This document shows, piece by piece, positions 8,087 to 16,170 of a DNA stretch of 52,830 bases (position 1 is the first letter of the stretch; every line of letters starts with the position of its first letter). Position numbers and translations under genes: made by a program. The notes beneath the pieces are model-generated. The model was not told the DNA's origin. It saw only the letters and a list, made by a program, of their open reading frames with translations, and did not search any database. The DNA comes from Rhodobacter sp. (GTDB lineage: Bacteria; Pseudomonadota; Alphaproteobacteria; Rhodobacterales; Rhodobacteraceae), in contig JADCEF010000015.1 in the NCBI GenBank assembly GCA_020250445.1, forward strand, positions 1 to 52,830, written 5' to 3'.

Positions 8087-8180
8087 CAGGGGCGATGGCC
8101 CCTGCCATTGAAGCGGTGAAGGTGCCGTCGCCTCTCCGGGCGGGAAGAGGAAACGCGGCGCGTTTCCCCCGCCCGCGCGG
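8087..8180. repeat. Composite palindromic repeat, copy 2 (partial, modules A-B)
   Basis: Module A recurs identically over 33 nt (8087..8119) exactly 239 bp after copy 1, followed by module B (about 8136..8175) with substitutions on both sides of its stem. Module C is absent, so this is a truncated tandem copy. Confidence 0.8.
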
Positions 8181-8711
8181 GGCGCGTGCACGCGCTTCTT
8201 TCGTTCCAGTCCCCGGCCCCTGCGCCCGGCACGTCCCAGCACGCCGCCTTGGCATGGATGCTGTGGCAGGCCAGCCCGATCCTGTGGCCGGCAGGGTCGC
8301 GCAGACAGGTGCCACAGCATCCGGGACGGTCCTGCGGGCGCAGGTCCGGGCCATCTGCATCGGCCTGCGCGCTGCTTTGGGCCGGCAGGGCTGCCATCCG
8401 GCCCATACCTTTCGTCGCAGGCTGGCCGGTTTGCGCAGACACGATCAAAAGAAACGGGCGTGCCACGCCGTCCTGCTGCCAGTCCGACCGGGGACAGCAG
8501 GGATCGAGGAACCTTATCGGATGATCCGGAACCGCCCTGAGGGCACCGCAGAACGCATGCCAGTGTGGGGACTCGCTTCGCACCGATCCAAGAATGCGAC
8601 GGGGCGGTGGCTGATCCCTGTCTGAACCAGGGTGCGACACTGTGGGTCCGGCTTTTCTCTGGCACGTGACGTCGCAAGGTCTATGTTTGACCCAAAGGAG
8701 GGGGTGTTGCG

Positions 8712-9035
8712 ATGCCGAAACTCATTCGCCTTTACATTGTCAATGTCCTGATCGGATTTGCCCTGGCTTTGGTCTTCGTGACGGGCCTTGTCTGGCTGGA
8801 TGTCGCCAATCTGCGCCACCTGATCATGGATACTGCCGGCGGGCTGCTGGCCTTTATCCTGCTGGTTCTGTCGAACGGTGTTGTCTTTGCCGGGGTGCAG
8901 TTCGGCATTGCCGTGATTCGTCTGGCCGAAGATGACGGCGGGTCCGCAGGCGGGCGCGGTGTGCCGATGGCTGCGCGCATCCCCGTGCGGATCAAGGCCG
9001 TGGCGCGCCCGCAGCACCCGCGTCGGCACCGCTGA
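8712..9035 (+). CDS. Small membrane protein of unknown function
   Basis: A 107-residue protein I do not recognise. Two strong transmembrane segments are visible (about residues 9-30 and 40-66), separated by a short loop, followed by a basic tail rich in Arg and His (IPVRIKAVARPQHPRRHR). The ATG follows a very strong ribosome-binding site (AAAGGAGG, about 10 nt upstream), which argues that it is translated. It stands alone, with repeat-filled DNA before it and a short perfect hairpin immediately after the stop. Function cannot be inferred from context. Confidence 0.7.
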   Translation: MPKLIRLYIVNVLIGFALALVFVTGLVWLDVANLRHLIMDTAGGLLAFILLVLSNGVVFAGVQFGIAVIRLAEDDGGSAGGRGVPMAARIPVRIKAVARPQHPRRHR

Positions 9036-9052
9036 CATCCCGGATCGGGATG
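9036..9052 (+). terminator. Perfect 7-bp hairpin after the small membrane protein gene
   Basis: CATCCCG (9036..9042) and CGGGATG (9046..9052) pair around a 3-nt loop directly after the stop codon. There is no T run. The remaining sequence up to the SOS box (9053..9305) holds only short GC hairpins and no gene I can support. Confidence 0.4.
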
Positions 9053-9305
9053 CAGACAAAGGCCGCGGCTGCGGCCCGTCCCCCTTGCCGTTCGGGTGGC
9101 GGGAACCGCGGCAGCCGTGGAGACGTGAATTTCCCGAGAGCCTGGTTGACCAGGTGGGCGCCAGATACCAGGACCAGGGTCCTGGCAGAGCCAGCTCCCT
9201 CGGAAGTGCTTATCGGCCACTGGAAAAGAGCCTCGCACGAGAGGGGCAGAACCCGCCGCGAAAAGAGATAGGCCGGTGATGCGGCTTGTGCAAGGCTTGC
9301 GCCGT

Positions 9306-9320
9306 GTTCCCTTTGCGTTC
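9306..9320 (+). promoter_or_regulatory. LexA/SOS box of mmcB
   Basis: GTTC at 9306..9309 and GTTC at 9317..9320 are separated by exactly 7 nt, a perfect match to the direct-repeat SOS box of alphaproteobacterial LexA (GTTC-N7-GTTC). It ends 12 nt before the mmcB start codon, close enough to block transcription or initiation. The gene it precedes belongs to a family known to be SOS-regulated in Caulobacter, which supports the call. Confidence 0.8.
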
Positions 9321-9332
9321 ATATCGTGAACC

Positions 9333-9827
9333 ATGACCTTGCCCGCGCCCCCGGACACCCCCCGCCTGATGCCCGGCCAGCTTCTGGCGCGCGGGGTCAG
9401 CCGCCATCTGCTGGGCCATGATTTCGTGACGCTGGAAGAGGTGGCTCCAGCGCCGGGGCTGCGGGTTGACCTGATGGCCCTGGGTCCCAGGGGCGAGATC
9501 TGGGTTGTGGAATGCAAATCGGGGCGTGCCGATTTCATCACCGACCGCAAATGGCAGGGCTATCTTGACTGGTGCGACCGGTTCTTCTGGGCGGTGGATG
9601 CCGGTTTTCCCGCCGATCTGCTGCCGCAGGGCACCGGACTGATTCTGGCCGATGGCTATGACGCCGAAATCCTGCGAATGGGGCCGGAAAGGCCGCTGGC
9701 GGCGGCGCGGCGCAAGGCGATGGTGCAGAAATTCGCCCGCCACGCGGCCCTGCGCCTGCAGGCGCTGCGCGACCCCGGTCTGTCGGGCCTTGCGCCCGGG
9801 GGCCTTTGGCCGGCAGTCCCCGCCTGA
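9333..9827 (+). CDS. mmcB: MmcB-family DNA repair protein (PD-(D/E)XK nuclease-like)
   Basis: A 164-residue protein matching the alphaproteobacterial MmcB family, which in Caulobacter contributes to mitomycin C resistance as part of the SOS response. The nuclease-like catalytic pattern is visible: D46 in LRVDLMAL, then E60 and K62 in WVVECKSG. The following WQGYLDWCDRFFWAVD and the Arg/Lys-rich C-terminal helices fit the family. It starts 13 nt after a perfect SOS box, with no strong ribosome-binding site, so initiation may be weak or leader-short. It stands alone between two unrelated genes. Confidence 0.82.
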   Translation: MTLPAPPDTPRLMPGQLLARGVSRHLLGHDFVTLEEVAPAPGLRVDLMALGPRGEIWVVECKSGRADFITDRKWQGYLDWCDRFFWAVDAGFPADLLPQGTGLILADGYDAEILRMGPERPLAAARRKAMVQKFARHAALRLQALRDPGLSGLAPGGLWPAVPA

Positions 9828-10010
9828 CCTTCCCTTTGACCGCACACCTGCCCGAGGTGACCCCGGGATCAACCCCTTTTCGTCCCCGCAGGAACGGCGA
9901 TCGCCTGGCGGCGCGATCCGGCAAATCGGCACGCAGTGCGGGGCAGCCGCTTTTCCTGACCGCGATTCAACGCTACGGATTGATCGCAAGGAAAAGCAAA
10001 GGAACCCCCC

Positions 10011-10361
10011 ATGTCCACAATCACCCGTCTCAAGCCCGGCCCGCGCATGTCCGAAGCGGTGGTCCATCAGGGCATTGTCTATCTGGCCGGTCAGGTCGGC
10101 AGCCCCGGCGACAGCGTGACGGTTCAGACACGCACCGTTCTGGCGGAAATCGACGCCCTGCTGGCCCTGGCGGGGTCCGACAAGACCCGCATCCTGAAGG
10201 CGCAGATCTGGCTTGCGGATATGGCGGACTTTGCCGAAATGAACGCGGTCTGGGATGCCTGGGTGCCGCAGGGCAATACCCCGGCCCGCGCCACCGGCGA
10301 GGCAAAGCTGGCGACCCCGGACTACAAGGTGGAAATCATCATCACCGCCGCCCTGGCCTGA
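10011..10361 (+). CDS. RidA-family protein, second in the window
   Basis: A 116-residue RidA-superfamily protein, close to the usual length. Conserved features are IVYLAGQVG near residue 25, the ILKAQIWLADMADF helix, and the C-terminal block NTPARATGEAKL followed by YKVEIIITAAL. The Arg of that block is in the position of the substrate-binding Arg of active enamine deaminases. A clear AAAGGAA ribosome-binding site precedes the ATG. It is a single-gene unit followed at once by a strong GC hairpin. It is only distantly similar to the RidA protein at 5.8-6.2 kb, so the two probably have different substrates. Confidence 0.87.
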   Translation: MSTITRLKPGPRMSEAVVHQGIVYLAGQVGSPGDSVTVQTRTVLAEIDALLALAGSDKTRILKAQIWLADMADFAEMNAVWDAWVPQGNTPARATGEAKLATPDYKVEIIITAALA

Positions 10362-10369
10362 GCCGCAGA

Positions 10370-10423
10370 GCGGGGGGTTTTCCACCCCCCGCACCCCCCG
10401 GAGGATATTTGCGAACAGGTAAT
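10370..10423. terminator. Strong GC hairpin plus repeated downstream motif (copy 2)
   Basis: GCGGGGGG and CCCCCCGC (10370..10392) form an 8-bp stem after the RidA stop. The downstream part, C-rich then GGAGGATATTTGCGAACAGG and TAAT (10385..10423), repeats the motif at 4900..4937. It ends 1 nt before the stop codon of the convergent pgi gene and may serve both genes. Confidence 0.65.
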
Positions 10424-10424
10424 C

Positions 10425-12023
10425 TCAGGTGGTCAGCCAGGCGACCAGAGCGCGCGTGGACCCATCCTTGCCATCAGCACTTTCGCGCCCCTCCAGGATC
10501 GGCTGCAGGGCCAGGGCCAGTTCCTTGCCCAGTTCCACCCCCCATTGATCAAAGCTGTTGATCCCCAGGATCACCCCTTCGACAAAGACCCGGTGTTCAT
10601 ACAGCGCGATGATGCGGCCCAGCGTGAAGGGATCAAGCCTGTCATAGGCCAGTGTGGTCGAGGGGCGGTTGCCCGGAAAGACGCGGTGGCGCGCCTGGCG
10701 GTCCAGTTCCGCCCCTGCAAGCCCCTTGCGTGCCAGGATCGCCCGCGCCTCGTCCAGGCTGCGGCCGCGCAGCAAGGCTTCGGATTGCGCCAGACAGTTG
10801 GCGGCCAGCAGCAGATGCTGATGGGCCAGATCCGGCTCGTGCCCGGTCTTCGCCAGCAGGAATTCGCACGGGATCACGCGGGTGCCCTGATGGATCAGCT
10901 GATAAAAGGCGTGCTGGCCGTTCGTGCCCGGCTCTCCCCAGACCACGGGCCCGGAATTGACCGGAAGATCGGCGCCGTCCATGGCCACGCGCTTGCCGTT
11001 GCTTTCCATCTCCAGCTGCTGAAGATAGGCGGGCAGGCGGCTGAGGCGCTGGTCATAGGGCAGAACCGCCCGCGTGGCATAGCCGCAGCCCTGATTGTGC
11101 CAGATGCCGACCAGCGCCAGCAGCACCGGCAGGTTCTGCGCCAGGGGTGCCGTGCGGAAGTGCCGGTCCATCGCGGCCCCGCCGGCCAGGAAGCGGTCGA
11201 ATTGTTCCGGCCCCACCGCCAGCATCAGGGGCATCCCGATCGGACCCCAGATGGAATAGCGCCCGCCGACCCAGTCCTCAAACCCGAAGACGCGGGCGGG
11301 GTCGATGCCGAAGGCCGCCGTCCGGTCTGCCGCCGTCGAGACGGCCGCAAACTGCGCCGCCGGATCGCGGACGCGCCGCGCCATCCAGGCCTTTGCGGTT
11401 TGCGCATTGGTCATGGTCTCGATCGTGGTGAAGGTCTTGGAGGCCACGATCACCAGGGTTGTTTCCGGGTTCAGCCCCGCCAGCACGTCATGCACATGCG
11501 CGCCGTCGATGTTCGAGACGAAATGACAGCGCGGCCCGTCGGCATAGGGGGCCAGCGCCAGCACCGCCATCGCCGGGCCAAGGTCTGATCCGCCGATGCC
11601 GATATTGACCACATCGGTGATCGCCCCGCCCTGACCCTGAAAGCGGCCCGCGCGCAGATCGCGCGCGAAGGCCTGCATCCGCGCATGGGTGGCGCGCACC
11701 GGACCCGTCACATCCACGCCGTCCAGAATCACCGGATTGGCCAGGTTGCGCAGCGCGGTATGCAGCACCGCGCGGCCTTCGGTTTCGTTGATCCGCGCGC
11801 CCGCGAACATCGCGTCGCGCCTTGTGGCGACATTGGCGGTTGTGGCAATTTCCAGAAGAAGATCAAGCGTTTCGTGATCGATATTCGTCTTGGAGTAGTC
11901 CAGGAGCATATCGTCCAGACGCGCCGAAAATTCTGCCGCCCGCCCGTCGTCAAACAAATCCAGGATGCGGCGCCCCTGTACGGCTGCGGCCTTGTCCGTC
12001 AGGCGTTTCCATTGCGATGTCAT
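10425..12023 (-). CDS. pgi: Glucose-6-phosphate isomerase
   Basis: A 532-residue phosphoglucose isomerase interconverting glucose-6-phosphate and fructose-6-phosphate in the cytoplasm. Family signatures are complete: [13 protein letters not shown], the [14 protein letters not shown] phosphate-binding loop, [13 protein letters not shown], the catalytic-region [19 protein letters not shown], and [14 protein letters not shown] near the C-terminus. The length is normal. It is the last gene of zwf-pgl-pgi, starting only 3 nt after the pgl stop codon. The order lets one transcript route hexose phosphates either to 6-phosphogluconate or back to fructose-6-phosphate. Confidence 0.97.
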   Translation of the reverse strand: MTSQWKRLTDKAAAVQGRRILDLFDDGRAAEFSARLDDMLLDYSKTNIDHETLDLLLEIATTANVATRRDAMFAGARINETEGRAVLHTALRNLANPVILDGVDVTGPVRATHARMQAFARDLRAGRFQGQGGAITDVVNIGIGGSDLGPAMAVLALAPYADGPRCHFVSNIDGAHVHDVLAGLNPETTLVIVASKTFTTIETMTNAQTAKAWMARRVRDPAAQFAAVSTAADRTAAFGIDPARVFGFEDWVGGRYSIWGPIGMPLMLAVGPEQFDRFLAGGAAMDRHFRTAPLAQNLPVLLALVGIWHNQGCGYATRAVLPYDQRLSRLPAYLQQLEMESNGKRVAMDGADLPVNSGPVVWGEPGTNGQHAFYQLIHQGTRVIPCEFLLAKTGHEPDLAHQHLLLAANCLAQSEALLRGRSLDEARAILARKGLAGAELDRQARHRVFPGNRPSTTLAYDRLDPFTLGRIIALYEHRVFVEGVILGINSFDQWGVELGKELALALQPILEGRESADGKDGSTRALVAWLTT

Positions 12024-12026
12024 CCG

Positions 12027-12698
12027 TCACTCCGCCCAATGAACCGTTGCATGTGCCAGCACCGCCCGCACCGGCGCCTCGGGCAGGGTCAGCCCCTGTG
12101 CCCGGTCCAGTGCCGCGCGCTTTTCCGGCCCCGTGATCAGGATATGGGTCGTCATCGCCCCTTTCAGCACCGGCGCTGTCAGTGTGATGCGCGGCTCTGC
12201 GGCGGCATCGGCGCGCAGCGCCATCAGGATTGGGGCCTGATCCGACAGCGCCTCGGCCAGACGGTCGGCACCCGGAAAAAGCGAGGCGATGTGCATGTCG
12301 GCCCCCATCCCCAGCAGCAGCACCGAGATCGGCAGATGTGGCGCAAGACCTGCCGACAGGTCCTCCAGCCGGTCTTCCGGCCGGGCGGCACTGGCGTAAA
12401 GCGGCACCAGCCGCGCCCTGGCCGCGCGCCCCACCAGAAGGCGTTCGCGCAGAAGGCGCGTGTTTGACCGCGGGCTGTCGTCGGGGACCCAGCGTTCGTC
12501 GTTCAGAAAGACGGCGACATTGGCCCAGTCCAGGTCCACGCCCGACAGCGTGTCAAAGACCGGCCCCGGCGTGGTTCCGCCGGGAACGCACAGGCTGGCG
12601 TGGCCGTCGCGCCGCAGAAAACCGCCCAGATCGCCTGCGATGGTATTTGCCAGCGACAGCATCATCAGTTCACGATCCGGGTATTCGAAAAGTTTCAT
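12027..12698 (-). CDS. pgl: 6-phosphogluconolactonase
   Basis: A 223-residue lactonase hydrolysing 6-phosphogluconolactone to 6-phosphogluconate. It has the N-terminal LCVPGGTTPGPVFDTL loop, FLNDERWVPDDSPRSN with the conserved D-E-R-W-V, and VLLLGMGADMHIASLFPG with the catalytic His region. Length is as expected for the DevB/SOL type. Its ATG overlaps the zwf stop codon by 4 nt (ATGA), and pgi follows after 3 nt, so it sits tightly inside the operon. Confidence 0.95.
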   Translation of the reverse strand: MKLFEYPDRELMMLSLANTIAGDLGGFLRRDGHASLCVPGGTTPGPVFDTLSGVDLDWANVAVFLNDERWVPDDSPRSNTRLLRERLLVGRAARARLVPLYASAARPEDRLEDLSAGLAPHLPISVLLLGMGADMHIASLFPGADRLAEALSDQAPILMALRADAAAEPRITLTAPVLKGAMTTHILITGPEKRAALDRAQGLTLPEAPVRAVLAHATVHWAE

Positions 12699-14149
12699 TC
12701 CTTGATCTCGCGCCAGCGCCGCCCGTCGCGGTGCAGAAGCATCAAGGCGTCTTCGGGGCCCGATGTTCCGGGATCATAGGGTTTGGGGCGGCGGCCCGCG
12801 GCCTCCCATCCGGCGATGATCGGGTCGGTCCAGGCCCAGGCTGCCTCCACCTCATCCCCGCGCATGAACAAGGTCTGGTTGCCGCGGATCACATCCATGA
12901 TCAGCCGCTCGTAGGCATCGGGTATATCGGCCCCCTCTGCGCCCAGCGCCTTGGCAAAGGACATGTCCAGCGGCACCTGGACCAGGCGCATGCCACCCGG
13001 CCCCGGTTCCTTGATCATGACCATCAGGTTCATGCCCTCGTTCGGCTGCAGCCGGATCGCCAGCACATTCTCGCGCCAGCCGGGGGCGTCATCAAAGATC
13101 GAATGCGGCGGCTCGCGGAAGGTGATGGCAATCTCGCTGGTGCGCGCGCGCAGCTTCTTGCCGGTGCGCAGGTAAAAGGGGGTGCCCTTCCAGCGCCAGT
13201 TGGAAATGCCCACCTTCAGCGCGATGTAGCTTTCGGTCAGCGACTCCGGATTTCCGGCATCGGTCAGGTAATCGGGCTGTCCGCTGGCGGAAGTGTATTG
13301 GCCGCGCACGATCTGGTCCTGGCCGACCGGGTCCAGTGCGCGGATCACCTTCAGCTTTTCGTCGCGCACCGCATTGGGGTCGAAGTGATAGGGCGGCTCC
13401 ATCGCGATCAGGCACAGAAGCTGCATCATGTGGTTCTGGACCATGTCGCGCATGGCACCCGATTTGTCATAATAGCTGCCGCGCCCGCCGACGCCCACGG
13501 TTTCGGCCACCGTGATCTGGACATGGTCGATGTGCTGGGCGTTCCACAGCGGCTCGAACAGGATATTGGCAAAGCGCACCGCCATCAGGTTCTGCACCGT
13601 TTCCTTGCCCAGATAATGGTCGATGCGGTAGATCTGGCGTTCGGCAAAATGCGCCGCCAGCGTGGCGTTCAGCGCCCTGGCCGATGCCAGATCGCGCCCG
13701 AAAGGTTTTTCCACCACGATGCGGCTTTCAGCGGTGGCAATGCCATGCCGGTGCAGGCGTTCCGCAAGGTCGCCAAACAGCGAAGGCGCCACCGAGAAGT
13801 AGAAGGCGCCGATCATGCCCGGGCGCATTTCCGCCTTCAGCTGCGCCCAGCCGCCGCTTCCCGTGGCGTCAATCTGGACATAGGCGATACGCCCGAGAAA
13901 CTCGTCGATCCTTGCGGCGTCGCGCTTGTCGGGGCTGACAAATTCCTCAATCGAGGCAAGAACTTGCGCCCGGAACTCGGCCAGCGCCATGGCAGAGCGG
14001 GCGGCCCCGATGATCCGGCTGTCGGGCGGCACCTGCCCCGCCCAGAACCGGCGGTACAGGCCGGGGAAAATTTTGCGCCGTGCAAGGTCGCCCGTGGCCC
14101 CGAAGATGACAAGGTCGAAGGTGTCGACCGGGATGACACGCGATACCAT
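12695..14149 (-). CDS. zwf: Glucose-6-phosphate 1-dehydrogenase
   Basis: A 484-residue NADP-dependent enzyme oxidising glucose-6-phosphate to the lactone, the entry step for the Entner-Doudoroff and oxidative pentose phosphate routes. The nucleotide-binding motif GATGDLARRK lies at residues 17-26, the active-site signature RIDHYLGKE in the middle, and GGAFYFSVAPSLF-like sequence (MIGAFYFSVAPSLF) before it. The ATG at 14149 is preceded by GGTGGAGA. It is the promoter-proximal gene of zwf-pgl-pgi. edd and eda are not in the window. I see no obvious regulatory box in the 120 bp upstream. Confidence 0.97.
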   Translation of the reverse strand: MVSRVIPVDTFDLVIFGATGDLARRKIFPGLYRRFWAGQVPPDSRIIGAARSAMALAEFRAQVLASIEEFVSPDKRDAARIDEFLGRIAYVQIDATGSGGWAQLKAEMRPGMIGAFYFSVAPSLFGDLAERLHRHGIATAESRIVVEKPFGRDLASARALNATLAAHFAERQIYRIDHYLGKETVQNLMAVRFANILFEPLWNAQHIDHVQITVAETVGVGGRGSYYDKSGAMRDMVQNHMMQLLCLIAMEPPYHFDPNAVRDEKLKVIRALDPVGQDQIVRGQYTSASGQPDYLTDAGNPESLTESYIALKVGISNWRWKGTPFYLRTGKKLRARTSEIAITFREPPHSIFDDAPGWRENVLAIRLQPNEGMNLMVMIKEPGPGGMRLVQVPLDMSFAKALGAEGADIPDAYERLIMDVIRGNQTLFMRGDEVEAAWAWTDPIIAGWEAAGRRPKPYDPGTSGPEDALMLLHRDGRRWREIKE

Positions 14150-14272
14150 GTGATCTCCACCAGTTGGGTGCCCTGCGCGGGCTGATGGCGCTGACGCCGG
14201 GGGGTCTAGCGGCAGGCCAGGCAGAAGTCCAGCGTCGCCGGGGCAGGGAACAGGGCCGGTCGGCGCGGTGCC

Positions 14273-14980
14273 TCAGCGCTCGTCCAGCGGGCACCAGTCG
14301 GCATGGGTCAGGCCCGGCTCTGCCGCAAGAAGGGCGACCGCGCTCAGCAGCGCCTGTTCCGCGCCCCTGTCGCCTTCGGCCAGCGCCACAAGCTCGATGC
14401 CGGTTCCGTCCGGCGCGGCATGGCTGTCAAGCGCGCTGAGCCGCAGGCCGCCCTGCGCAAGGGTGCGGATCAGCAGCGCGCGCAAATCGCCTTCCCGGTC
14501 GGGGCGGCAGACCAGCGCAACGCGGTACCGTCGCCGCGACGGGCCGGACAGCACGGAACTGTCAACCCAGTTGACCAGCGGGCGCAGGACCAGATTGATC
14601 ACGATGACGACGGCCGTCAGCAGCGCCGCCAGCGGCAGGGCCCCCGCACCGGTCATCATGCCCACTGCCGCCGAACACCACAGCGTGGCGGCGGTGTTCA
14701 GCCCATGCACGGTGAACCCGTCACGGAAAATCAGCCCCGCCCCGAGAAAGCCGATGCCAGAGACGATCTGGGCCGCGACCCGCGTCGGGCTGCTGTCGCC
14801 GGGGTACAGGGCCGCGAAGATCACGAAGCTGGCGGCCCCCAGCGCCACAAGGGCGTTGGTCCGCACGCCGGCCATACGGTTGCGGGCCTGCCGTTCCATG
14901 CCGATGACGGCACCGCACAGCGTGGCAAAGGCCATCTGCATGGCAACGGCATCAAGGGGCGTGGCAAGGTCAGCGTTCAT
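14273..14980 (-). CDS. MgtC/SapB-family inner-membrane protein
   Basis: A 235-residue protein of the MgtC family. The N-terminal membrane domain has the conserved blocks LCGAVIGMERQ, AGVRTNALVALGAA, RVAAQIVSGIGFLGAGLIF and VHGLNTAATLWCSAAVG, spanning about five transmembrane helices. The C-terminal soluble part is a small regulatory-type domain (YRVALVCRPDREGDLRALL). Family members are linked to magnesium stress and, in pathogens, to control of ATP synthase, but many are uncharacterised. I chose the ATG at 14980; in-frame ATGs at 15010 and 15088 would add residues without conserved sequence. The 244-bp upstream spacer shared with the divergent hydrolase gene shows no motif I can name. Confidence 0.85.
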   Translation of the reverse strand: MNADLATPLDAVAMQMAFATLCGAVIGMERQARNRMAGVRTNALVALGAASFVIFAALYPGDSSPTRVAAQIVSGIGFLGAGLIFRDGFTVHGLNTAATLWCSAAVGMMTGAGALPLAALLTAVVIVINLVLRPLVNWVDSSVLSGPSRRRYRVALVCRPDREGDLRALLIRTLAQGGLRLSALDSHAAPDGTGIELVALAEGDRGAEQALLSAVALLAAEPGLTHADWCPLDER

Positions 14981-15224
14981 GGGTCCTGGCCCAGCGGTTA
15001 CTGCTTTCATCGGAAAGACTGCGGGCAAGCCGAACAATCGCAGGGATGATCTTGCCGCCAGGTATCGCCGCAATCTGGCAAGAGTCAAACGGTTAGCGCA
15101 GGATCAACCGGTGCAATCACGCGCGTCAGCCAGACGGCGCGCGTGGCCAGGGCTTTGTGGACAGGACTGCCCTCTCATGCTAGCGCTCGGCGCGTGATCG
15201 TCGGGTATTGGTCAGACTGTGGCA

Positions 15225-16154
15225 ATGCTTTTGGGGCAGGTCCGTTATGCTTTTCGTGCCGCAGGGCGCATGATCGCCCTCTGTGCCCTTTGTCTGGCGG
15301 CATCGGCCTGCAACCGGATCGGATATGTTCTTGATGCAGTCCGTGATCCGCCAGCCCGCGAAGTCGTGGTCACAAGTGACGGGACCTACAGCCTTTATTC
15401 GATCACCACCGGGCCGTCCGACCCCGCAGGGCCTGGCAGGGTGGTGTACTTCATTGGGGGGTCAGGTTGCGCCTCACTTTCGGTCTATCTGACCCATTAC
15501 TTTCGCGGCTTTCCGGGCGGATACAAGGTTTACGCCCTGGAGAAGGAAGGCGTATCGCCAGGCGGGTTCGGTTTCGGCTGTTCTGCGGACTTCTGGAACA
15601 GCTATACCCTTGACCGGATGACGGAACGCAATCTTGAAATGCTGCAGTTTGTCATGGACAGGCATGACACGGCGCCTGCGGGGGTTATTGGCACATCTGA
15701 AGGCGGGCCGATAGCAGTCAAGCTTGCGGCCAGCCAGCCGGACATCCCGCGCCTTGCCGTGATCGGTGCCGGCGGCATGACGATGCGCGAAGTGCTGAAG
15801 ATCCTTGCCCGCAGGCGCGGTCAGGAAAGCGAATTGAATACCCTGCTGTCACAGATCGACCAGGACCCGCTGGCAACGGATCGGTTCGTTCTTGGACTGA
15901 CACATGCCTATTGGACGTCCGTGCTGGACGTCGACCCAACCCCGGATCTGAAAGCGCTGCGGGGGCCGGTTCTTGTCGTGATCGGCGCACAGGATCAGAA
16001 TGTGCCGGTCGAGTCGGCCCGCAAAGCAGCCGCCGTTCTCAGGAACGGCGACCTGTGGGAGGTGGAGGGGGCGGACCACGTGTTCAACAGCCCGACGGGA
16101 AACCGCCGGGCCGAGGTCATGCAGGCCGTCGGACAGCTCTTCGGGACGCCGTGA
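15225..16154 (+). CDS. Lipoprotein-like alpha/beta hydrolase
   Basis: A 309-residue predicted envelope hydrolase. The N-terminus has basic residues, a hydrophobic core and a lipobox CLAASA-C (Cys29), indicating a lipid-anchored protein. The catalytic triad is recognisable: nucleophile elbow GTSEGG, acid in IGAQDQNVP, and His in GADHVFNSP near the C-terminus. An oxyanion-type segment FIGGSGCASL lies early in the mature part. Starts at 15219 (GTG), 15225 (ATG) and 15270 (ATG) all keep the lipobox and none has a good ribosome-binding site, so the first codons are uncertain. I cannot assign a substrate; it could be an esterase, lipase or peptidase. Confidence 0.7.
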   Translation: MLLGQVRYAFRAAGRMIALCALCLAASACNRIGYVLDAVRDPPAREVVVTSDGTYSLYSITTGPSDPAGPGRVVYFIGGSGCASLSVYLTHYFRGFPGGYKVYALEKEGVSPGGFGFGCSADFWNSYTLDRMTERNLEMLQFVMDRHDTAPAGVIGTSEGGPIAVKLAASQPDIPRLAVIGAGGMTMREVLKILARRRGQESELNTLLSQIDQDPLATDRFVLGLTHAYWTSVLDVDPTPDLKALRGPVLVVIGAQDQNVPVESARKAAAVLRNGDLWEVEGADHVFNSPTGNRRAEVMQAVGQLFGTP

Positions 16155-16170
16155 CGTCGGGGCGCGCCCC

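Larger units (their letters stand above)
7793..8711. other. 919-bp stretch without a credible gene
   Basis: This gap holds one full and one partial copy of a composite hairpin repeat (7848..8180) and a 13-bp inverted repeat (8256..8268 with 8310..8322). The open frames that cross it on both strands are rich in Arg, Pro and Ala, have no recognisable domain or ribosome-binding site, and run straight through the repeat modules, so I read them as GC-driven shadows. Confidence 0.6.

Noticed and set aside
6959-8677. 572-codon minus-strand frame over mlaC and the repeat region
   Set aside because: It runs antisense through mlaC and then through the composite repeat; there is no ribosome-binding site or domain.
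9053-9305. Possible small RNA or tRNA upstream of mmcB
   Set aside because: Several short hairpins occur, but there is no cloverleaf, no tRNA T-arm consensus and no SRP or tmRNA signature.
14981-15224. Possible magnesium-responsive leader before the MgtC-like gene
   Set aside because: I could not find a known riboswitch core or a leader-peptide arrangement; short complementary stretches are no better than expected in GC-rich DNA.
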